A DNA stretch of 64,000 nucleotides from Himantopus leucocephalus. Its lineage: Eukaryota > Chordata > Aves > Charadriiformes > Recurvirostridae. A program made the translations under genes and the position numbers. Shown in pieces: positions 37,040 to 49,739 of the stretch (the stretch's first letter is position 1; every line of letters begins with the position of its first letter). A model generated the notes under the pieces. That model was given only the letters and a program-made list of their open reading frames with translations. It searched no databases and had not been told where the DNA came from. The stretch covers positions 102,996,641 through 103,060,640 of the forward strand of contig RSEF01000003.1 of NCBI GenBank assembly GCA_003993805.1, given 5' to 3'.

Positions 37040-37585
37040 AAGACCAAAAAAAGTCAAAATTATGCACTCGCTTCTGTATAAGGAAAGACTAAGTTGACTA
37101 AGGCCTATGAGGAAAAGAAAGAAATGGCTAAAGGAGGAATATGGCAGAAGAAATATAAAATCATGAGTGGCCTGGAGACATTCAATATAGAATAGTTGCT
37201 TTCCATTTTGCTCAAACAAAAAAAAAAAAAAGAAACCTAGGAAGTCTCAAATAAAACTTGTAGATTGCATACTCAAAACTAACAAACAAAAAAGGTTATT
37301 CATCTCACATTGTATATGCTTCCTTGCTACAGCACTCTGTGCCTGCTGAAAGGCTAAAAAAGGATCAAAAAAATCCCTGCATAAATTAAAGGAAGCAATG
37401 GCTATTGGAAATTGTTAAATGCAAAGACAACACTTTTTCCTCAGGAGGTCCCTTAGCCCTGAATCACTGCAGAAGCATTGCTACAGGTTTGCCGTTCTTA
37501 ATCTCTTCCCTTGCTTTTGGCCTCTCTCCAAGGCAGGATTTGAGGACATTTACTCTGACCTAATAGGGCTTTTCTAAGTCTAATA
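37040..37585 (+). mobile_element. Ancient CR1 LINE 3' end
   Basis: Several phrases appear in the order found in old CR1 families shared with turtles and crocodilians: TATAAGGAAAGACTAAGTTG (YEERLKRL region), AAATATAAAATCATGAGTGG (YKIMSG), AGGCTAAAAAAGGATCAAAA, AGCAATGGCTATTGGAA, and the terminal part CTCTCCAAGGCAGGATTTGA followed by CTGACCTAATAGGGC. The frame is destroyed by stops and indels, and an A-run (about 37217-37231) has expanded inside it. It is much older than the ATTCTATG-tailed copies in this window. The 5' edge is approximate. Confidence 0.6.
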
Positions 37586-38466
37586 CTTCAGAATTGCTTA
37601 GAGGGAAAGGAATAATGTATCTTAAATTGTTACATGTGGATTTCTCTTGAAATCATACCAAGGGTATTCTTAAAATCTAGGCAGGTGTTTTTGTACCATA
37701 TCTCTAAATGTTATCAAACAGATAATTTTAGGAGGCTTGATTTTCCTGCAGATGTCAATAGTTCCTGTTAAATTCAGTCCTGCTGGAGCAAGCCCGTTGT
37801 GAATTATTTTGCTAGTTTCTTTCATTTCACGGCATCACATGCTTGGAGCTGTTTGGGTTTCCTGCCAGTTTAACAACATGATTTTCAGTGATTTTCTTTT
37901 TCCTTCTTTGTTTTGCAACCTTGCTCAACTGTGAGACTAATGGATATGTTTAACATTGGAATAAATTAGAATTTATGATCCTAGCTGGCAAGGGAACAAT
38001 AATCATGCATGAGGTGAAGACATTTGAAATCAGAGATTATGTGCTTTGCTGAAGTTCAGGAGACATGGAGTTCCAGCTGCAACCTGAAGTAATGCTTGGC
38101 TTAAGTGATGTTGGGGTCGGGAAATCTACATAGTTGGGAATTTCTATAGGAAAGTACTAGCACTCAAGTACAAGACAAGCACTTTTCAATGGCTTTCTGC
38201 TTCTAACACTAAAGCTGTAAAAAAAAAATGGAGAGTTATTTTTCTCTGTGTGTGGAGGTAATTCAAAGTACTCACTTTTAATGGCAAATTTGTCAATGAT
38301 TTAAACAGAACTATGAGTATGGATAGTAGTGGTGAGATTCATATCGCTAACTATGGTTGCTCACAACATAGCCAATAACACATGAGTTAGTTACCTGAGG
38401 CTGCTGAAAAGGTAAGAGGAGACTGAGTCAATACAATAAATGTATCCCAAGACATGGTACATCTTA
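37586..38466. other. Unique-looking sequence between ancient CR1 and LTR
   Basis: I see no exon, RNA gene or recognised repeat. Confidence 0.5.
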
Positions 38467-38471
38467 CTCTA
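38467..38471. repeat. Target-site duplication, left copy (CTCTA)
   Basis: The five bases before the LTR are CTCTA, against CTCTG immediately after it (38990-38994), 4 of 5 identical. A 5-bp duplication is typical of ERVL-like integrases, whereas ERVK-like elements usually give 6 bp. Confidence 0.65.
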
Positions 38472-38989
38472 TGTCCTGGTTTCAGCTGGGATAGAGTTCA
38501 TTTTCTTTCTGGTAGCTGCTGTGTTTTAGGTTTAGTATGAGAATAATGCTGATAACGCATATTGTTTTAGTTGTTGCTAACTGATGTTTTCATTAGTCAA
38601 GGATTTTTTAGCTTCCCATAGAAGCTGAGAGGGACCACAGAGAGGACAAGCTGGACAAAGGAATATTACATGCCACAGATGTCATGCTCAGTTATAAATG
38701 GGGGTTGGCTGTGGAGCAGGAACCCACAATAGCTGCTCGGGATGGGCTGGGCAACCAATCATTAGGTGGTGAGAGGGACTTGTGTTATATCACTTTATTC
38801 TGTATATTCATTTACCATTATTATTTTCCTTTTCTGTTACTGTTCTATTAAAATGTCTTTATCTCAACCCACACTGGTTTTTTTCTCCCTCCTTTTCTCC
38901 CTCTGCTCCCTACCCTACTGGAAGGTGTGGGGGGAAATGGAGTGAGTGGCTACGTGGTCCTAGTTGCGGGCTGGGGTTAAACCACGACA
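38472..38989 (+). mobile_element. Solo LTR of an avian endogenous retrovirus, 518 bp
   Basis: It starts TGTCCTGGTTTCAGCTGGG and ends GGTTAAACCACGACA, with matching TGTC/GACA inverted tips. Both ends match a common bird LTR family, probably ERVL-like. A TATAAA word lies at 38693-38698 and an ATTAAA polyadenylation-type signal at 38848-38853, in plus-strand order. No internal viral genes flank it, so it is a recombination product of a former provirus. The near-perfect 5-bp target-site duplication (CTCTA/CTCTG) shows both edges are intact. Confidence 0.9.
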
Positions 38990-38994
38990 CTCTG
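38990..38994. repeat. Target-site duplication, right copy (CTCTG)
   Basis: Pairs with CTCTA at 38467-38471; one substitution since insertion. Confidence 0.65.
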
Positions 38995-40169
38995 AAACGG
39001 ACACCTACACCTACACCTGATGAATTGAATGCTGTCCCAAACCCATTGCCTGTAAAAGAGTCCTCAGATGACTGACTACTTCTGGTGTATACTCCCACAT
39101 TATAAACATAAAATAAGGTGACCATAAATCCTGTCTCAGGTTTCGAAGTTTACACATTGTAATTACTGCATCAATTACTCGTATAAGGATATTTTCATTG
39201 AAGTCAGATGTGCCATTTACACTGTTAAACCCACCAGATTTTAAAGATGCTTAAAGTCCTGTGATAACTTCCAGGGTGTGACCATTTGTTTATGTTTCTT
39301 AGAAATAATTATGAGAAACTTCTTTCTTTACAGCAATTAGCTATATGTTTTAGACCATAATAAAATTGCTTTAAAATTCTGCTGTAAACATACTTTGATT
39401 TCATTAAAAAATATTAAAAGTTATCAGCCAAATTCCCAGCTAGCATAACTAGCAATTCTTTATAAAATTCATAAGGATATACTCAATTGACACCATTGAC
39501 TGTGAAGGAAAGCTTCTGAGGTTGGCATGGTCTCATACATGTAGATGTAGTTAAACTAAACTGCAAATTTTTTCACTGCATTTCACCTTTTCTGTTTGTA
39601 CTTAGCTTAGGGCAACACAAATATTTCAAATCTTTCCAGTGTTTGAATTATGACAGTATCTTACTTATAGATAGTTAAAAATAATGCAACCTGTGACCTC
39701 AGATTTGTTCAGAACTGGCACACAGACTCTTTCTGTAAAAAAAGGGTCTGTTAAAAAAAAATCTTATTAGCACCCTGTAAACTTAACTAGACACGGTTCA
39801 ATATTTCATTTTGTAAGCTCCTGTGATTTCTGCATTCTTATGGTAATGTTACAGGTTTGCAATGGGAAAATTAATCATTTTCAAATTGGTTCTTTGAGTT
39901 CATTTTCATCATCTCACTGGCAGAAATAAGTGGTCTAGAGAAAGAAGGGTTGAAACGTGATTCTCCCTTGAGTGACTGTAGGACTGCTGCCCTCTAAAAC
40001 CTACAGGTGTGGATGCATTTCAGCCAGGATCTCAGAAGAAAATATCCAGCATTTATGTACACTTTTTTTTTAATTTATTTTTGAGTTTCACAACCACTTT
40101 ACCAATTCAAGGCAGAATGAAGGTAGACTGGGGTTTTCTGCAAATCACTCATTTTGTACCATTGCCTCT

Positions 40170-40187
40170 CCCCCCCCCCCCCCCCCC
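40170..40187. repeat. Poly-C run (18 C)
   Basis: An uninterrupted C homopolymer. Its length is likely unreliable, and it makes the proline tail of a spurious open frame. Confidence 0.95.
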
Positions 40188-41079
40188 TGCCTGAAATGTC
40201 ACAGATGTATATTTATTATCTTATGTTCAATTACTCTGTAAAAGCTAAGGCACGCAGAATCATTAAATCCCAGCCTCATGTGCCATCACCTCCCCAATAG
40301 AATCGCCCACTGCAGTAATCTGACAATTCTTTTGATGACTTTATGGTATGATTCAGCAAAACTGATATACTTAAAGATTTGTCTGTTCATGTAGCAGAAT
40401 ACTCACTTGTGATGAATTTATGTCCATAATCTATTTTCTAATGTTTGGCCCACTCACTTTAAAATTATAAAGGCCTTGTTTTAAAAGTCTTTAAAACTAT
40501 GAATTTCACTGCTTTCTTGGAAAGTTATTAGAATGAACAGAAGAAAAGGGGGAGTACATCTACCGTTCAGGAGCTGTTACCTTACAACCCTTCTCCATGC
40601 TTGTCATGCAGGATTTCAGCCTTTTTAATTCTCCACTTTTATTCATTCAAGAGCAAACCCATTCACAGCGTCACCTAATGGTGCAGTAAAATGTATAAAA
40701 GGGCTTTAAACACACAGGTAAATCAGGAAACAGATGAGGACAAGCCTTTAAAACATGAATTGGGGCATTTGCGTGTCTCCAGTAGCTGTCCTTGAACCAT
40801 TTAAGACAGGAGAATTCACCAAACACTTGAGAGAGGATACTACCAACTGTTTATTTTTCTTATTCAAAGCCATTTTTAACTTATTTAACTCGAAGCTTAA
40901 TGTGAAAGCACTGACACCTAAACAGCATCTGTACTACATGTGAATAAGTTATTCAAAAGAATTTTGTAAGTAAGTATCTCACCTGTTCATTAACTTTTTT
41001 TAGTCATGAGTAACTATGACAGTTACTTCCCCTGGCCAATAGAAAGTAGCTTGCGTTAGAGAATAATTGATATGTACAT

Positions 41080-41100
41080 GGGGCGGGGGGTGGGGGGGGG
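41080..41100. repeat. G-run cluster, possible G-quadruplex
   Basis: Runs of 4, 6 and 9 G are separated by a single C and a single T. The longer runs can be split, so four G-tracts are available with very short loops. No associated gene is visible. Confidence 0.85.
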
Positions 41101-44100
41101 AAGAGAACTTTTTCTTGGCTCTGGCTGGAGTGAATTTCTGGATAAGTTGGAATTGTGGAATTGGGGTATCCTCATTCAGGTCAAGCGGAAATAATCTGTT
41201 AATGATGGGAGAGGCTAGAACTGCAGCAGTCAGATGATAGGCTTCAGGTCAACCTCAATCTCATTTCAACCCTGGCACTAAATTTTCCCTGAATTTAATC
41301 ATTAAGTCAATTAAAAAGACACTGGACTGTCAAAATATCTCCCATACACAAACACTTCCAGCACCACCATATTTCTACAGCAGAAGACCTGGGCATTTAG
41401 GATTAAGAGTGTTTTGCATTTCAGTGCAGACTGCAATAGATTGCAGACAGTGACATCCCCTCCATCCACAGAGTTCTCCGTGTAGAACAGGACTTTAGTG
41501 CAGAAAGACAAATACAATGCATTTCATCTGCCATAACCAAATACAGATATTTGAATTGACTGTAAAAAGTTGGTATAAACTATTAAGTTACTGTCATTAA
41601 TAATCTCAACATTTCCTTAAAAGATTCCCCATGGTTTCTGGTACAATCTTGCAATGTAGAATCATTGGAAATTTTATCTCCCTAAGGTACTGGGATACTC
41701 CTATATGATTTGAACATTCAGGGTGGTGACAATTTAGTATGAGTGATCATCTCAGATACAAAAGGAAGAAAGTTTGTCTCTCATTAGACCATCTAGTACA
41801 GTTGAGAGAAGAGGTTTCTGCCGGTGTACTTCTATCCCTACCTATTTGATGAAATGAAACTGATACAACAGCATGATAACATCAAACACAGGAATTATGC
41901 AAGATGTAGGGCCTGTGACTTCCTAAGTATTCCTTTAGTGCCTGTGAAGTACAAAAAGGGGGGGAAACATCTTTACTGAGTCCACCTTGAAAGCTAATAT
42001 TTCTCACACCACAGTTAAACGGACTGCAAATATGCACAGGTGTGTAACACATGAATAGGGTTGACTGAGCTAGTGAAGGGTGTGATGGGAGTATTGTATG
42101 CACGTTACTGTTAGCCCAAGCTAAGGAATGTCAACAATATACAAGATATTGCAGAGGTTGCAAGTTAATAAAGTGCTACAAGGTGGCCTTGTAAAAAAAA
42201 GCTGCCTTATCTTTTTTTTCTCCTTGCTGTAGAGTGTGGTTATTCATTTGCATATCATCTGTATCAATTAACTACCAAATTATCTTCATCTATTGATAGT
42301 GGCAACAATAACTTTAGTGTCAAAGAAAGGGGCTACTTCTCAGAAATTTTTTTCTTGAGAATATTTTTAAATGAAAGAGATCTTTTGCATTGTAACCAGA
42401 AATACGCACTGGAATGGACGAACATTCTTTCAAAAAATTAGCAGAGTGACCCAGCCCAAAATAAGGATTAGCAGAATTAAACTCCAGTGTAATGATATGT
42501 GATTATACACATGAATAGTGCCAAATGGAATGGTTCTCATGTGTGAAGCTATTCACCTGCTTAATGTTGAAAGTATCTTTTCATTTTAAATCTACTTTAA
42601 CCTTTGCAGAGATATCAACTTCTGTTCTGCCTGAAAGTGCAGATGTGATATAATTAGTGAATGAAGAACTTCCTCAATACATTTAAAATTATTGCGAAGC
42701 ACAATTTCAAAAGTTTGATTTCAGAGTAGACTGAATAATGATTATCAATATGTTTCCATTTTTAACAATACTTTTCAAAATAATTTATTCAAGTGTCTTT
42801 CAGCTTTTCACTGAAATACAGAGCAGGAGTTATTATTTGGAGGTAAAGAAGGGATTTCTGATTCAGTTTTTATTTGAAATAAATAGCTGCATCCAAATCT
42901 ACTCAGTAAACTTTACATTTTAGAATAATTTATTTTCATCAATAAGTTATTTTTGTTAAAATCATTTTATTCAATTCTTGATGAGATACGGGCCAAAGTC
43001 CATACAAATAAATGTAAACACTCACTTCTCTTTAAAGGTCTTCCATCTCTCCCTCCCTGTTTTGGCCTGCTTGTCCTTCAAAATATGAGAGCTGATTATA
43101 TGATTAGGATGCCTGAATGGAACCTGGAAGAACCACATCTCTTCTCCTGTTTTGCCCATGTTGCTTGTGCGACCACAGACGCTTCCTTTATTCTCCTTGT
43201 GTACCACGTCTCCACCTGAAAAACCCAAACAGCAGGTGATCTCTCACCCCCTCGTCTCTGTTTTTTTTTCTGCCTACCTGGGGTATAAGCACTTCTTGGA
43301 GTTTTTGAGAAAAGGAACGGTGGCTGGTCCCAGTTTGCACAGTTGAGTAAAACAGTCCAAATAAAGGCAAAAATAAAGCTAGAAAGTATCATCTACTCTG
43401 CATACATCACTGATTTCAGATTGCTGAGCATTTACCAGCTGTAGTTATGGTTTTGACAGACTGAGCTGAAGTTTAAACATACTTGAGAAGAGAGGATGCT
43501 CTCTTGTCTTGCCATCCTCAAAAAAATAACCTCTGCACCAAAGGTTAAGAGAAGGAAAAATTTTTTCTTTCCCCATAGACAAACAACAAAAGTGCTAATA
43601 TAATTGGGTAACAACCTGGTTTGATTTCATTCATTTATTTAATGAACAAGGAGAATGTTGAGTAAGTCAATCAAACCTTTGCAGCACAAACACTAAGCAG
43701 TAACAGCTCATTAAGTCCCCTTTCCACTGTTGAATTCAGCTTGAGGAAATTTTTTATTGTTATTAAAAAAAAAACAAAACACAAAGCTCAAATTAATAGA
43801 ACAACAAAAAAAACCATTTTGCCTTTGTGTTGTCCTAAGACTGTACTCAATTGCCAACACTATTAACAATCAGAGATTAAGTTTTCTTTCAATTCTCCCA
43901 CCCCCTTGGGGGCATTAGCCAACCAGACACACAACAGCTCGTATCTCAAGCTTAAATTTTAACTCTAGATAGGGGCCTCAAGACACCATTATAATATAAG
44001 TAACAAAATATATAGTAATTAATAATGCTTCTGGGGCTTTCTCTGCTTCATTTTTTCCTTTCCTTCTCTTTTTCAGCGTTTGGTGGAAGTCTGTTCTGTA

Positions 44101-45410
44101 GTCTTTCATTTGTGACAGATTGCTCTAATTTTGTGTGCCCGGATCCTGTTAGTTCTGTTTATGTTTAGCCTACCCAAACTTTTCTCTTCTGTGAAAAGAG
44201 ATTTCCTTTGTTCTGGATAGTTGGAAATGCTTTGTCTTTTGGATGGAAATCTCTGGTGGGCTGCTTGGATCTTGAGGGAAAAAGCCTTTTGTCCTTGCAG
44301 AAAGACTGGTTTAAAGTCAGCTTGAAAGTAATCTGCTCCTTTCTTTGCTTTACTCTTGCTTCTTCTTTCTCAAAGAATCACTGATTTAGTTGACAAAGAA
44401 TCTAAATGTGTTTCCTTCTTTGATTTATACCTACTACCTGTCAACACCTTTTATTCAACATCAAACTCTCTCCGTTCACTCAATTTCTAGACTATTCTGC
44501 AGTTGTGTTTTCAAATTGGCTGCTGATGAAATAGGAGGAGAACTTCCTCTGATGGGATCCCACCATCCCTGTTTGTGTGTTCCCTCCCACCTCCTTATGG
44601 AGCATTAATATTACACCTCAGAGAGATATGCTTTTGCTATTGCTGTGGCCCACGTGGCATTAATAAACTTCAAGGACACATCTGACCAGATTATCGGTGT
44701 AGTACTCTGTGACCAAAGGCTTGAATTGTTCAGGAAGTCTAACTTGGTGTACAATGCTGTCAAGATGTGGCTGTGTTGGCTGCATTTGTGCTGATTGCTC
44801 CACACTGGGTACTTAGATTGAGTTTGAGGCATTTCCTTGGTGCCTGCAAAAGCAGGTTTCGACTGACAGTGGGTGAACCTAGAGAAGAGCAAAGAGGTGC
44901 TCAAACCCTGAATCACCGGGAAATGAAAGTAATGAAAGCCCTTCAGAGAGCACCTTGAGTCTTGCCTATATGAGATTGCGAAGGGTGCTATGACTCCAGT
45001 TTTTGCCACATAGTAAATGTAATCTAAAGGAAACAAATGGAATCAGATTTCACCAGAAACAATAGGTTCAGTCTTGGATTTATTTTAATGTGTTTTGTTG
45101 AGAAATGGAGCCTGTACAGTTCTGAGAGAAAGGTTTCTCCAATTAAGAAGCTAACAATTGGGTTAAATTGGTTCAGTTATGAGTAAAGCATCTTGTAAGT
45201 TCCCCTCAGAACAAAGGTTTAACGTAAACTGTCTTCTGGGTTGAACACCCTGCTAAAACATGCTTGAAGTAAGTAATAAATAAACAAAAACTTGGCTTCA
45301 AAAAGATGAAAGTAAGGGTTAATAGAGAACAGGTAAATTATGCCTTTGTAGATATGATACTTCCCCCTTGTATGTTGCAACTAACTGACAACAATGTGTT
45401 GGGATTTGGG

Positions 45411-45482
45411 GGTCTTTTTTCTTTTTTTTTTCCTTTTTTTTCCCCTTTTTGGCTTTTTTGGGCTTTTTTTTTTTTCTTTTTT
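45411..45482. repeat. T-rich polypyrimidine tract
   Basis: About 70 bp composed almost wholly of T with short C and G interruptions. It explains the phenylalanine-rich and lysine-rich open frames on the two strands. Confidence 0.9.
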
Positions 45483-45529
45483 AAGAGGGAAAAAAAGATT
45501 TGAGTTGGCTCTGATCCCATTGCCACAAG

Positions 45530-45741
45530 GTGGCTGGAGCCCAGCCATCTGTCACAGCTGGTGCTCGCTGTCGCTGCCACACTAATTGACAATGAACTCA
45601 GCGCCCCGCAATAATTAGGGCTGCACTGCAACTTGGGCAGGTAATGGTGCCCTTTTAGCATCCCGCAGTCCCCATCCGGGCACCAGCCCTGCCTCCTTCA
45701 CCAGGCGTGGGAGTGTGGCAGCCCCGCAGCTGGCTTCGCAG
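45530..45741 (+). other. GC-richer block, candidate exon or conserved element
   Basis: After the T-rich tract the sequence becomes GC-richer, with several CpGs. It contains two homeodomain-type words (ACTAATTGACAATG near 45581 and GCAATAATTAGGG near 45608). It ends at a good donor-like sequence, TTCGCAG|GTGAGC, at 45741/45742. No matching acceptor or convincing coding frame is seen. It could be an exon of an unannotated transcript or a conserved regulatory element. Confidence 0.2.
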
Positions 45742-48084
45742 GTGAGCAGAGATGGCCTCACCCGGGAAGCGTTAGGAAGGCCTAAGGGAAGCCATGCCCA
45801 CAGTGAAACAGAAAACCTCCCGAAACTCACTGGAAGATTTTAATCCCATTGCCAAGGCACACACACAACATCTGCCATTCAGCCCTTGTTTCTATATTAA
45901 AAGAAAAAGAAAGAAAAGTAACTTCCAATATTGAGCAGTTTATGGACTGTCCCAGTTGGGGCTTCTTTGTTAAATTACCTCTCAACAGTATTTTAAATTG
46001 AATGGTCTGGGTTTTTTTCCCCATCACAAGCACTACAGGCACCAAATGGTTTCGTGCACAGGGCACGTAATTCAGTCTGTTAGAAGAAGTCTTTGCAGCA
46101 AGAATTTCTTCAAGGTTTAGGCACTTGGGGGGCAAAGCCACATCTTCACCAATTTTCTTGATTGCAAGGTGTTGGAAACCTCAGCCTTTCCCTTATGCCG
46201 TATGCATAACCTTGGTCCCAGAATATTTCATCCAGGCATTTCTCTGTCCCCTACAGGCACTAGTTTGCACGGTATGAACATCTGATTTGCAAATTTTCTG
46301 TTATTTGATAGTATTCTGGGAGCTGCTGCTTTCTTAACTGGAAGTAACTTAGGTTTCCACAGCAGGTGCATGCATGCTGTAAAATAAAGGTCTACTCTTA
46401 AATTGTACAGCTTTTTGGGCCTCATCTAGAACATAACGAAGTAAATAGAAATAAATCAGTTTACTCCAGAGAAATTCAGTGTAAGATCACAGGGTAGTTT
46501 AGGGCTTAAGGCAACATTTGGGGGCTAAATCTCTTTCCTTTCTTCAATTCCTTCACAATCCTGTATGAATTAAGATACGTATGGATGTCAGACCCAGGCC
46601 CAGTGATTCTGACTAGCCTAGAAGGACTGATGACATTGTTTACTTCATAGAAAGTAACTTTTGTTTTAAAAAGGACTATTCAAAGTTGTAGTGATTTCTA
46701 ATTCCAGCTAAGTGCTTCCAGAGCAGGCCAGGCCAGCTGGCCAGGCAGCCTGGCAGTCTGTCTCCGATGGGAGCACTGACCCATGCTGCAAGGCAGCCCT
46801 CACTGTCTGCATGACTTCGGATTTTGTCATACCTTGCTTTAGCATGATTTGGCCACTAGAAAGTTCTTTACTTCTTCTTTTGTCATTATTAATTAAAAAA
46901 TAACATTTCCAGTCTTATTATCTTACTTTTTGCCCTTTTGTCCCCCAAAAAGAAGCTCAAAACGCTTTCAGTTCCCTTTGCAAAAATAACCTTTGTAGAG
47001 AATTTAACCCATGTAATTTTAATATTATTGATAGGTTTGTTATTGGGAAAATCTGTCTGAGCTAGTGCAAAACTGATTTGCCAGCTCATGTCTTCAGAAG
47101 TGTGATTTTTTTTCTTCAGTTTTTGACAGAGTGGTGTGGAGTGATGTTGTACTAACACTAAGTAAATTACTCCAAGGGCAGCTTGTAGCAGAGAAATACA
47201 GTGTAATGGATTTCAATGTTTTCAATCCCTTAACCACATATCAGCAAAACTTCACCTGAAAAATTAATGAAACTGTGAGCTGAGTGGTGGGAATTGTTGA
47301 AATGAGAAACACATTACAGATGAGTTGTTAAGTAGCTGGAGATGCAGTTACTGTACACTTGTCTCTTAAATACAAGAAAAGATGTTTAAGACTTGGCGTG
47401 CAAGTAAAGACAGGAAGTATTCCTAACAAAATATGAAATTAGTCAAAATTCATGTGGTTAGAAAATGTTGCTGACGTGTGAATTTTTCCTACAAAAAATA
47501 AACAATCATGGAGAGAAATGGAGCACGCATACGCATCCACACACACGCACAAGAAAGGCCAGAAGGATGTTTCTGAACCTGACATGAAGTGTTTAAAACA
47601 TTTTGTTGGGTCTCTGTCTAGTCAGTTTTCTATAGCACAATATTAGACTTGCAGATATCAGTGGATTTCTACATCACTGATGTTTCTCAAAGAATTAGCT
47701 GTAAAGCAGCAGATTCTGCAATAATTTAAGCAAATTTATTGCAGAACATAAAATAATTCGGCAGGAAAATGATAACTCCAAAACTTTTGTTTCTAGCACA
47801 TTGGCTGGCTTCATTTTAACTCAGTTGATTTCATTGACCTGTTTTACAGCGTGGTTTCAAAAGCAATAAACCTACCTGATTGGGGAGAACTGTGGCAGTG
47901 TCACCTCTCAGCAGAATGAATGAATGAACATATGTAATGCGCAACGGTCTGCAGTGGTTCGCAAGGACATCTAAAGTCCTAAATGCTTGTGAAAATGGGG
48001 TTGAGATACATTTCTTAATTTTATTTAAGGAAGCATATTGAAAGCAGATAAACAGAGGACATGTGAAAAGGGAAGAGCAGAGGG

Positions 48085-48190
48085 ATCCTGCCTCCCTTGG
48101 CGAACCGGGAGCAGCCTCGCGTTCCAGCCGGTGTGCAGGCTGCACAGCCTGTGCGGGCACGTCTGCTCCTCAGCTGTGTGCCTGGGACAC
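48085..48190. other. Small CpG-rich patch
   Basis: About seven CpGs in 100 bp (for example GGCGAACCGGGAGC, CTCGCGTTCC, GCGGGCACG) in an otherwise CpG-poor region. It is too short for a standard CpG island. It could be an exon, a conserved element or a decayed insertion. Confidence 0.35.
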
Positions 48191-49140
48191 ACACTTAGAC
48201 ACATTTCCTGAAACTTGCGGGCTGGACTTTAGATTTATGTGGCACGGACTTTGATTGCCTGGCATTTCCCTAAGTTTAGAGCTGTGTTTCCTAATGCACC
48301 TCCTATGGGTTACTTGTGAATAGAATCCCAGCATTGGAGGCAGTTATTCAAAGTAAAAAGCTTGGCCGTGGTCCAGCATCTATCTAAAAAGAGAAAGATT
48401 GAGACAGAGCTCATCTCGGATTCCAAAGGTGTTACTCCACATTTATACAAGCGTAACTGAAAGCAGAAGGAAGTTCGTTGTCTATTATGTCAAAGACATA
48501 AGATCATTCAGACAATGGGCTATAGATACCAGGCAGAATACACTCATATGTTTTGCATCCTATTAATTGAATTTCTTTGCTTGGAAAACTTCATAACTTT
48601 GAATGTAATGTTCACATATTGTGAGGGGAGCTTGGAATATCTAAAAAAGAATCTGTGGGAAAGATTTATAACAATTTCCACACAAAAATCTGTCCAAAGA
48701 TTGAGATAAGCAATCCGCAGATACACACAGAACTCCAATACTATTTCTATACCAACTTTAATTGTCAAATAAAGCAGTCTCACTGTTCTCTTTATATAGA
48801 TATTCTACATGCAAAATGAAACATATCTCTTGCTTCTAGCTAGAGTGACAACTTCATGCATCTTAACAAGTCGTCCCATAACAAAGGATGAACACCTCTG
48901 TATTCATGGTGAGAAATTTTACTGTTAGGTTTGAGGTATATGACATTTTATAGCTGACAATATGCATTCTCTGAGGGTGAAGCACGGCTTCCACAACGTC
49001 TTTATGTCTTGATATACTTTATTTCTTGATTATCTGCTTTTCCAGGGTAGACTGTTGGGGTTTTGTGTTCCTTTCAATATTTCTTTGCTTTTAACATGCT
49101 TTTCAGTTTAGGAATTGAAGCTTTGAGTTTCTAAGAAGGG

Positions 49141-49155
49141 TGTGTGTGTGTGTGT
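49141..49155. repeat. (TG)n microsatellite
   Basis: About seven TG units. Confidence 0.9.
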
Positions 49156-49739
49156 CACCCTGAGACACTTGAGTTACTGTATCTGTCTATCCTTGCTTAC
49201 CACTACAGAAGCAACTATTTAACTGACACGATTCACAGGGGAACACATTTCACAATTAAACCTGAAGTTTCATTAGCATATTATTGCTTATTCTGGATCA
49301 TTATTAAAGATAAACAATATTACTCTATCTAACACAGAGTCTTGCCATATCCTCATAGCAAATACCTCCTGGTTGATTACCAAACATCGTTACTTTTCTC
49401 TTTTATATCTTCCCAAGCTATGCAGCTCGTTCTCATGTCAGTTACACAGATTTCTCTGTATCTGTCAGAAGAAACCAAAAGGAACCAAGAGACCAAACTG
49501 GCTCTGGTTTTTGCCATGCACAAGCAGTCCTTCAGCCATGCCTGTGAGGGGCTTGTACATCTTCTGGGCAGTGGCTGAAGCAAATGGCTGGGAGCAGGAA
49601 CAGGCAATTGTGTTGGATTAGCCATGACTGCCAGACTCCAGAAGCAGTTTCTCACAAGGACTATCCTCAAGAATCACTAGGGTGCATTTTCCAAGAGCTA
49701 CTCAGGTATTTAGCAATGCAAGCCTTACTAAAGCCTACA

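Larger units (their letters stand above)
38995..45410. other. AT-rich sequence, no gene seen
   Basis: No convincing exon, RNA gene or transposon. Simple sequences at 40170-40187 and 41080-41100 are listed separately. Open frames at 42953-43392 overlap on both strands and have no recognisable content. Confidence 0.45.
45742..49739. other. AT-rich sequence with one small CpG patch, no gene seen
   Basis: No recognised transposon or exon. A GC-rich patch at 48085-48190 is listed separately, and a short (TG)n lies at 49141-49155. Confidence 0.45.

Noticed and set aside
44611..45036. 141-codon minus-strand open frame
   Set aside because: The plus strand is also partly open over the same bases, and no family is recognisable in either. 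No splice signals or promoter support it.
45306..45661. Phenylalanine-rich and lysine-rich frames
   Set aside because: Both are translations of a T-rich simple tract.
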